Assembly: GCF_024171945.1 (NCBI RefSeq)
Contig: NZ_JAMTCR010000002.1
Span: forward strand, 124,001-188,000
DNA: 64,000 nt
Source: Actinokineospora globicatena
GTDB lineage: Bacteria > Actinomycetota > Actinomycetes > Mycobacteriales > Pseudonocardiaceae
Direction of reading: 5' to 3'
A model generated the notes under the pieces. The model did not search any database and had not been told where the DNA came from. It saw only the letters and a program-made list of their open reading frames with translations. A program made the translations under genes and the position numbers. Positions 59,096 to 64,000 of this stretch are shown here, piece after piece. How positions within the stretch are numbered: the stretch's first letter is position 1; each line of letters opens with the position of its first letter.

Positions 59096-59263
59096 GATCA
59101 CCAAGTGCCCCGCCACCCCCACCCCCACACCTGGCGGCATCCCGACGAACAAGGTCACCCAGGCACCCTCAAGCCGACCTGGGCCCCAGCGCGACTCGCC
59201 CCCGCCATCCCAGGATCACCAGGTGCCCCACCCAGCTACCACGTCACCTCGACCCGACCGCCT

Positions 59264-59570
59264 TTATCGAGGCCGCCCAACCTCATACCGCCCACTCTCC
59301 TTCGCCGCCTGCCACACCACCTCAAAATCCTCCGACGAACCGTACCAGGCCCTGAACTCCGCTTGCTCGTTTAATGAATTCCAATGACGGCACTGCCACC
59401 TCCCCCAGCCCGATCTCGTCCGTCTCATGCCCACCATCCGCCCACGCCGCACGACCATCGCGGTAAACCTGAACCTTTCGCACCTCGTGACGGTCCCCAT
59501 CCAATTCACTGATCAACAAAACCGGCTCCTTCGCTTCGTCATGAATCCACTCGGCCCATAGATAAAGCAC
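59264..59570 (-). pseudogene. DUF6881 protein, frameshifted
   Basis: The first part reads VLYLWAEWIHDEAKEPVLLI and EVRKVQVYRDGRAAW, typical of DUF6881. After PSLEFI the frame runs into 15 unrelated residues and a stop. In the next frame the expected end appears: NEQAEFRAWYGSSEDFEVVW. Removing one A from the run of three at 59370-59372 (TTT on the plus strand) restores one continuous protein of about 101 residues. It has GGAGG before the GTG at 59570. DUF6881 proteins occur among toxin-immunity genes. Sequencing error is possible. Confidence 0.7.
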
Positions 59571-59606
59571 CCCCACCTCCTCTCGCGACCTAGAACCCCT
59601 TGATCG

Positions 59607-60029
59607 TTACTTGGGCACCGGAACACCTCTCATCGCCTTCCCAGTACGACGTCGATACTCCGCCCGGGCCAAATACAACAACTCTTCAGCCGACAGCATT
59701 GCGGAGTCGACAAAAACAGCAAACCGCTCAGGCTCCGAGAAAACCCGCCGAGACTCCTCCTTCCCCGCGAGCATGCACGCACATCTGGCATAAAGAAAGC
59801 CGTCGATCGACTGCTCCCAAACCTCACCCCCCGGGCGCCGGACCGGCATGGAGGCCAGTTCATCGCGGTCCAGCAACTCCAACTTGACAACAAGCTGACG
59901 ATGAAACATGACAAGTTCTTCCGGACTCAGCGACCGCAACCGACCTTCAATGCCCCGCAGAGCGGCATCAACGCCAGCCTCATCAAACGTCTCACACGCA
60001 CCGATCACCTTCCAGAAATCGAGCCTCAC
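59607..60029 (-). CDS. DUF4240 immunity-type protein, copy 1
   Basis: A 140-residue helical protein with the DUF4240 pattern: LDFWKVIG at the start, ELVMFHRQLVVKLELLDRDE, and SIDGFLYARCACMLAGKEESR. It ends in YRRRTGKAMRGVPVPK. The GTG at 60029 corresponds exactly to the ATG of copy 2, and both give 140 residues. An upstream segment of about 110 bases is also shared with copy 2. DUF4240 proteins are found beside polymorphic toxins and are thought to be immunity proteins. Base composition here is visibly less GC-rich than the core genome. Confidence 0.8.
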   Translation of the reverse strand: MRLDFWKVIGACETFDEAGVDAALRGIEGRLRSLSPEELVMFHRQLVVKLELLDRDELASMPVRRPGGEVWEQSIDGFLYARCACMLAGKEESRRVFSEPERFAVFVDSAMLSAEELLYLARAEYRRRTGKAMRGVPVPK

Positions 60030-60039
60030 AAGTAACCCC

Positions 60040-60175
60040 ATCTCTCCGCGCCTGGCCACATCGGCTGACAACGCCTTTGAAGAATACTCTTACCTGGAGA
60101 GGCTATTCGATTAGAGATTGGAACGCCTTGTCGCAAAGCTTCCATGCGAAGATACTCAGCGCTCCCTGGAGCCGG
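60040..60175 (-). repeat. Duplicated upstream segment of DUF4240 copy 1
   Basis: On the minus strand this stretch (containing GAGTATCTTCGCATG, TCGAATAG and AGCCGATGTGGCCAGGCG) aligns with the stretch 60675-60815 before copy 2 (GAGTACCTTCGTATG, TCGAATAAG, AGCCGATGTTGCCAGGCG). It marks a duplication unit larger than the gene. It encodes no intact protein here, though the pieces AEYLRM and QPMWPGAERW remain readable. Confidence 0.65.
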
Positions 60176-60239
60176 ACACGGGTTGCGACAACGAGATGGC
60201 TGCCCAATTCGAGCTTGCAGCCTGTTCAACTAGCTCTTC

Positions 60240-60662
60240 TCAGTCCGGCATTTGCACGACCTTCATCGCCTCACCAGCCTGCAGTTCATATTCTCTATCA
60301 GCCAGGTACATCAACTTTTCAGACGACTGAAGATTAGGCACAACGAACGCAGCAAACCACTCAGGCTCGCCAACAACTCGACGAACAGCCTCCTGTCCAG
60401 CAAGTAAACAAGCACACCTAGCGTAGAGAAAATGGTCTTCAGTTTGCCAGTAAATTGCCCCGCCCCGCGCCTCAATGGGGAGAGCCGCCAAATCATCGCG
60501 ACCGAGCCTCTCCAACTGTATAGCGAGCTGCTCTTGGAATGCGACCAGGTCCGCAAGATCAAGCGACTGTAGACGAGCTCCGACCTCACTCAATGCGACA
60601 TGCACGTCGGATGCGTCTCTCATAGGAGATGAGCCAATAACCGACCAAAAATCGAATGTCAT
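60240..60662 (-). CDS. DUF4240 immunity-type protein, copy 2
   Basis: A 140-residue paralogue of copy 1: MTFDFWSVIGSSPMRDASDV, LVAFQEQLAIQLERLGRDDL, TEDHFLYARCACLLAGQEAV, ending EAMKVVQMPD. The ATG at 60662 is chosen by alignment with copies 1 and 3. The frame continues open upstream for 327 bases into the second half of a broken HINT domain, so the original gene order was toxin, then immunity. It is closer to copy 3 than to copy 1 in the central segment. Confidence 0.82.
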   Translation of the reverse strand: MTFDFWSVIGSSPMRDASDVHVALSEVGARLQSLDLADLVAFQEQLAIQLERLGRDDLAALPIEARGGAIYWQTEDHFLYARCACLLAGQEAVRRVVGEPEWFAAFVVPNLQSSEKLMYLADREYELQAGEAMKVVQMPD

Positions 60663-61225
60663 GCCAAACACCCCATCCCTCGGCGCCTGGCAACATCGGC
60701 TAACTACGCCTCTCGTAAATAGCCTTCCCCGGCGACTCGATCTTATTCGACAATGAGACACCTTGACTTCGCGATTTCTCATACGAAGGTACTCGACCTC
60801 CAAGACGTCATTTTTACATCCACATACGTGGGTCACCTCTACATCAACTGTAAGGTCATAGACAGGCCCGACGGAAACCTCATCTTGTCTGGCAGAGACC
60901 TTAGCCTGTTCGCCGCTGGCGGCAAGTAGGCGAGTGCCGGGGGTGATGTCGCCGAGGTTGATCCAGCGGTTCTGGTCGACTGACCAGATGGGTGCCAGTT
61001 GGTGCCGGTGAGGGTGGCGCCGTTGGTGAAGGTCAGTTGGGTACGTTCGGGTTCGTCGTCGTGGACCCAGGTGGCGACGACCTTGCGGGCGGCGGACTGG
61101 CCGGTGGCGGGATCAGCGGCCAGGACCTCATCGCCGAGGCGGATGTCTTCGATGGGTTTGCTGGTGCCGTCGGCGAGCAGGACGCGGGTGCCGGGAACGA
61201 AGCTGTGGGTCGGTTGCCGTCGCAA
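60663..61225 (-). pseudogene. Pretoxin HINT domain remnant, frameshifted
   Basis: From 61225 the frame reads HSFVPGTRVLLADGTSKPIE, VLAADPATG, RKVVATWVHDDEPERTQLTF and TGTNWHP, the first half of a pretoxin HINT (intein-like) domain of RHS-type toxins. The second half, IWSVDQNRWINLGDITPGTR then VGPVYDLTVD, continues in another frame after about 60990; adding one base there restores the domain. It then runs into VTHVCGCKNDVLEVEYLRM and the duplicated segment before DUF4240 copy 2. The RHS shell is absent and no start codon is credible. Confidence 0.75.
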
Positions 61226-61352
61226 AAGTACCCGGGTACGCCGGGCAGTGGTGCAACCATTCGCTCCGCAGGTACAACGCCACCCCGACGGGCTCGACCG
61301 CCGGTTGGATCAGCTGTTCGACGATCCGACCCAACCGGCGGGTGAATCATGG
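61226..61352. other. Unassigned stretch before the HINT remnant
   Basis: All three minus-strand frames are open for part of this stretch (one reads LIQPAVEPVGVALYLRSEWL), but none has a start or a recognisable domain. It is probably recombined toxin sequence. Confidence 0.3.
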
Positions 61353-61748
61353 TCAGACCGAGCCCAGATAGATCTCGACGAAATCCGGGAACTTGCCCGA
61401 ATCAGCGAAAACGGTGACCGTCAGGTCGCCGAGTGGGCGCCGGAAGGACAGCTGAACCTCCTCGTTCGGATCATGCAGGATGATCTTCCTGGCCGAGATG
61501 GGCAGAGAAGCGGTGAAATAATGGATACCACTGGGACCATTCGGTTCCCCGTCGAACACGCTGACGTGCACGGGACCGTCGACCGCCGCATTCACAGCGA
61601 AGATCAAGGAGTCATCGATTACTTCGAAGGGCGCGGCGCCAGGGTCCCATCTACCGTGGCCTGTCTGCGTATCCCCGTCTCGAAGTATCAGGCACCCGTG
61701 GTGGATTGGCGCCACGAATGACGCGAGGAAATTATCATCTTGACTCAT
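61353..61748 (-). CDS. Hypothetical protein, possible immunity protein
   Basis: A 131-residue protein of beta-rich character: MSQDDNFLASFVAPIHHGCL, APFEVIDDSLIFAVNAAVDG, GIHYFTASLPISARKIILHD, ending DFVEIYLGSV. No family recognised. AAGGGTGG precedes the ATG. The ATG overlaps, as TGATG, the stop of the orphan tail upstream, the spacing expected of a toxin gene followed by its immunity gene. Codon use is mixed and GC lower than in the core. Confidence 0.7.
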   Translation of the reverse strand: MSQDDNFLASFVAPIHHGCLILRDGDTQTGHGRWDPGAAPFEVIDDSLIFAVNAAVDGPVHVSVFDGEPNGPSGIHYFTASLPISARKIILHDPNEEVQLSFRRPLGDLTVTVFADSGKFPDFVEIYLGSV

Positions 61749-61954
61749 CAGTCCACCCTTGGTTGACAGCGTTCACTTGTCCACCCTGCCTGCGAGCACA
61801 CTGCAGGCAGTGAGGATATGCGGTTTGCGGCGTACACTACGCGATCCCCATAGCGGCTGCGGACTTCTCTGGACGACCAGTTCGAAGCAAAGTATCCAAC
61901 ATCACACGCGACAGCTTTGAGACGCGCGAGGTCCGCGACGTCCCAGCCCGCGTA
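61748..61954 (-). pseudogene. Orphan C-terminal tail of a polymorphic toxin (no start)
   Basis: A 68-codon open frame follows the stop of DUF4240 copy 3 in the same frame and ends at a TGA overlapping the next ATG. It reads AGWDVADLARLKAVACDVGY, FASNWSSREVRSRYGDRVVY and ends CSQAGWTSERCQPRVD, like the end of a folded enzyme. No usable start codon lies at its beginning. I infer a displaced toxin tip whose main body was lost; the enzyme class is not recognised. Confidence 0.5.
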
Positions 61955-62446
61955 CTAATCAGGCAACAGCACGGCCTGCATCGCCCCGCCGGTGCGCCGC
62001 TTGTATTCATAGCCAGCCAGGTACATCAACTCTTCCGCTTGGACACCCGGGGAAACAAATTTGGCAAACCGCTCAGGCTTCGCCATGACTCGACGGACCG
62101 CCTCCTGGCCCGCGAGCAAACATGCGCACCTCGCGTAGAGAAAATGGTCATCGCTTTGCCCGTAAACCACACCCTTGATCTCGACAGGAATAGAAGCCAG
62201 GTCGTCGCGATAAAGTGCCCCCAGCTGGATCGCGAGCTGCTCTTGGAACGCAACCAACTCTGCCGGTTCCAACAGCCGCAGACGACTCTCAACACCGGCC
62301 AATGCGGCACGCGCATCGGACGAGTTCGACATCGGAGATGAGCCCAGGATCTCCCAGAACTTGAGCACCACATCAGGCACCCACCGCTCCGCGCCCGGCA
62401 ACATCGGCTGGACCACGTCCTCCTCCGAGGCCATGTCACCTGCCAT
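61955..62446 (-). CDS. DUF4240 immunity-type protein, copy 3
   Basis: The core matches copies 1 and 2 (VVLKFWEILGSSPMSNSSDA, LVAFQEQLAIQLGALYRDDL, SDDHFLYARCACLLAGQEAV, ending QAVLLPD). The ATG at 62446 follows GGGGG at 5 bases and gives 163 residues. It adds an N-terminal stretch with QPMLPGAERW, whose DNA survives untranslated in the other copies, so copy 3 may show the ancestral form. An alternative GTG at 62368 would match their length. It follows a SUKH gene on the same strand by 23 bases. Confidence 0.8.
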   Translation of the reverse strand: MAGDMASEEDVVQPMLPGAERWVPDVVLKFWEILGSSPMSNSSDARAALAGVESRLRLLEPAELVAFQEQLAIQLGALYRDDLASIPVEIKGVVYGQSDDHFLYARCACLLAGQEAVRRVMAKPERFAKFVSPGVQAEELMYLAGYEYKRRTGGAMQAVLLPD

Positions 62447-62469
62447 CGAAACCCCCATCGTCGCGCGTT

Positions 62470-63108
62470 TTACTCGATCTGGAATTCGATTCGAGCACCA
62501 TCCGGCAGGTCTTTGATCTGAACCGCTATGCTCCCCCGGGCTCGCATCCCGGTGACGGCGTCGCTGGCGTACAGGTTCTCGATTTCGTACTTACCGCCCG
62601 CGAAGAACGGCAGTTTGGGGAACAGCCGGGTGCCTGCGGCGAGGGCACCATTGCGCTCCTGCCAGGCTCGTGCCAACGGGAAACCGGTCCGGTACTCGGG
62701 CTCCTCCAGGATCACCTCCGCCCAGCCATCAAGGCTGTCGGCGACCTCCTCGACCTGACCCGTTTCCGAGTCGAACGCCACCACAGCCTCCCCACCCGCC
62801 GCGATCGCGAACTGGAACCCGAATACGTCCTCCGCGAAGTACAGGCGCCCATCAGCGAGACCAGCAAACGTCTCCCGCCAACACCCCGCCGAGTTCCACC
62901 CCACCAACCCCGCCGGCGTCTCCCCACCGAGCCCCCGCAGGTGCAACGCCGACAAGAACCCATAGAACCCGTTCCGCCACCCAAGCAACGAGGCCAGCTC
63001 CCCACCGACCCGCCCCCACTCGGACAGCAGCTCCGCTAGATCGTCACCCGACGCAGCTGGGCAAGTCGGCCCACTGGCCGCACGGAGAAGCTTCTCAAGA
63101 TGGTCCAC
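62470..63108 (-). CDS. SMI1/KNR4 (SUKH) family immunity-type protein
   Basis: A 212-residue protein with SUKH-type features: LASLLGWRNGFYGFLSALHL near the N-terminus, WNSAGCWRETFAGL, and RLYFAEDVFGFQFAIAAGGE followed by VVAFDSETGQVEEVADSLDG. It ends YASDAVTGMRARGSIAVQIK. SUKH proteins are the commonest immunity proteins against diverse nuclease toxins. GTG start with GGGTGG upstream. Its toxin is not in the window; the orphan tail and HINT remnant nearby could be what is left. Confidence 0.78.
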   Translation of the reverse strand: MDHLEKLLRAASGPTCPAASGDDLAELLSEWGRVGGELASLLGWRNGFYGFLSALHLRGLGGETPAGLVGWNSAGCWRETFAGLADGRLYFAEDVFGFQFAIAAGGEAVVAFDSETGQVEEVADSLDGWAEVILEEPEYRTGFPLARAWQERNGALAAGTRLFPKLPFFAGGKYEIENLYASDAVTGMRARGSIAVQIKDLPDGARIEFQIE

Positions 63109-63140
63109 CCCGCCACCCTATAACCGCATCGAGCGGTCGA

Positions 63141-63422
63141 CTAAAAGTCGACCTCCCGCCTGCGCGTCGACTCACCAGGCTCGCCGTACCTCAGGACGGC
63201 ATGCCCGGAGTAGGAGGAATCACGGCGCAGTATCGGCTCGACGACGGCGAACAACTTGTCGGCATCGGCTCCGTACATGAAGAGGACCACTTTGCCGCCA
63301 CCAAACTCATCCCCGTCGAACTCCCCAACACCAGCTGACTCGACCGCTTGCCGAATATCCTCCTCCAACGCACGAACCTTGCTCCTGTCATCATCCGTAC
63401 CGAAATTCCCACCACTCAGCAC
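63141..63422 (-). CDS. Small hypothetical protein, possible immunity protein
   Basis: A 93-residue acidic protein: RSKVRALEEDIRQAVESAGV, GDEFGGGKVVLFMYGADADK, LFAVVEPILR and GHAVLRYGEPGE. The alternating helix and strand pattern looks like a small ferredoxin-like fold. GTG start at 63422, bounded upstream by an in-frame stop; the ribosome site is weak. It sits between two SUKH genes, so an immunity function is a guess from context. Confidence 0.65.
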   Translation of the reverse strand: MLSGGNFGTDDDRSKVRALEEDIRQAVESAGVGEFDGDEFGGGKVVLFMYGADADKLFAVVEPILRRDSSYSGHAVLRYGEPGESTRRREVDF

Positions 63423-63534
63423 AAGGGTGACAACACCGCATACTCACTCAACCCAATGCCCTTTCTCGAAACTTCAAGATCCACGAAACAACTCGGCCGA
63501 TAGTCCCCTAATTGGGACTGGTCACCGACAAGGT

Positions 63535-64000
63535 TTATGCCGTCCGGAAATTGTCGGATGCGGACCACTCCCAGGCAATGCCTGCCAACCGGGAGATCCA
63601 CAACAACGCGGGCGGCTCAGGTTCATCGAACAGGACGTGGAGCACTCCCCGGTCAACGCTCGACGTGATCCAGTCGACGATCTGGAATGATCCACAGTCG
63701 CGTAGAATACCCAAGAACTCGGCGAAGGTGTCGGCGACTCTGCGGGGGACCCGGTCCTCGTCGACATAGACCACCGCAGGTTCACCGCCCGGGCCGCACT
63801 CCCGATAGTCGAGCATGACCATGTCATGTCCACCAGAGGGCAGGTCGCAGATCACGATGCCTACGTTGGGGTACTCCCATTCTTCGATCATGTACTTGCT
63901 GCCGAATCGCGTGTCTATCCCGCGTTCGCCGCCGATGCCGACTAGCGATCGGATTTCGAAGTGATCCGGCGCCCAGGAGGTCGGAAAGGTGACAGGGCAG
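63535..64000 (-). CDS. SMI1/KNR4 (SUKH) family protein, C-terminal part (runs off window)
   Basis: The reading frame is open from the right edge to a TAA at 63535, giving about 154 residues. It shows the second half of a SUKH domain: LVGIGGERGIDTRFGSKYMI, EEWEYPNVGIVICDLPSGGH, DMVMLDYRECGPGGEPAVVY then VDEDRVPRRVADTFAEFLGI. This is a classical SMI1/KNR4 end, unlike the more divergent copy at 62470. The start lies beyond the window. Likely an immunity protein of another toxin. Confidence 0.85.
   Translation of the reverse strand, partial: CPVTFPTSWAPDHFEIRSLVGIGGERGIDTRFGSKYMIEEWEYPNVGIVICDLPSGGHDMVMLDYRECGPGGEPAVVYVDEDRVPRRVADTFAEFLGILRDCGSFQIVDWITSSVDRGVLHVLFDEPEPPALLWISRLAGIAWEWSASDNFRTA

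Noticed and set aside
61033-61350. 105-codon minus-strand frame over the HINT start
   Set aside because: It reads the HINT region in the wrong frame; the HINT motif is clear in the neighbouring frame.
1-64000. CRISPR arrays, rRNA, tRNA, insertion sequences, prophage or integrase genes
   Set aside because: No regularly spaced repeats, cloverleaf-like sequences, transposase or integrase proteins were seen. The accessory right end therefore lacks an obvious mobility gene within the window.

Overview
The window is about 64 kb of high-GC actinobacterial chromosome. Mycothiol synthesis (mshB), FdxC-type ferredoxin, GlgM/GlgC, GpgS, LpqW, SigE-RseA-HtrA-TatB and DUF3117 genes, plus many GTG/TTG starts and leaderless promoters, point to the Mycobacteriales/Pseudonocardiales side. 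A Pseudonocardiaceae-like host is my inference; no rRNA or tRNA is present to test it.

Layout. (a) 0-7 kb: a CoA-ester module (acyl-CoA dehydrogenase, two CitE/malyl-CoA-lyase-type enzymes, divergent ArsR-type regulator) with an AAA ATPase/TOPRIM-like pair placed directly behind the lyase genes. (b) 7.3-30 kb: a conserved core block that, from memory, matches M. tuberculosis Rv1232c down to Rv1201c: MgtE_N/DUF1003, mrp, tatB, htrA, rseA, sigE, O-methyltransferase, glgC, glgM, DUF3117, tag, DivIVA-like, gpgS, folP2, two LOG proteins, dapE, dapD. PepA, PaaX/enoyl-CoA hydratase, GNAT and PlsC genes are interspersed. (c) 30-34 kb: accessory genes (CHAD, nitrilase-like, RhiA-like, zinc-finger protein). 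(d) 34-50 kb: a second conserved block (dapC, fdxC, mshB, lpqW, trpS, typA; compare Rv1178 to Rv1165) carrying an oppABCDF importer. trpS has a leader peptide with tandem Trp codons, and a small Cys-rich gene next to it has an iron-box-like operator. (e) 50.3-64 kb: an accessory, partly lower-GC region rich in conflict-type genes. It holds a zinc-ribbon phosphoribosyltransferase/DprA-like pair, an RHS protein with a small membrane partner, an XRE-DUF397-unknown-Fic operon, and an array of immunity-type genes (DUF6881, three DUF4240, two SUKH) mixed with broken toxin pieces (HINT remnant, orphan tail).

How genes work together: dapC, dapD and dapE serve lysine/diaminopimelate synthesis. glgC and glgM make ADP-glucose and maltose-1-phosphate for alpha-glucan. 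sigE/rseA/htrA form an envelope-stress circuit with a likely autoregulatory ECF promoter. mshB makes mycothiol precursor. The opp genes import peptides. The right end looks like a contact-dependent or secreted toxin/immunity recombination zone and is the most likely place for undescribed biology.
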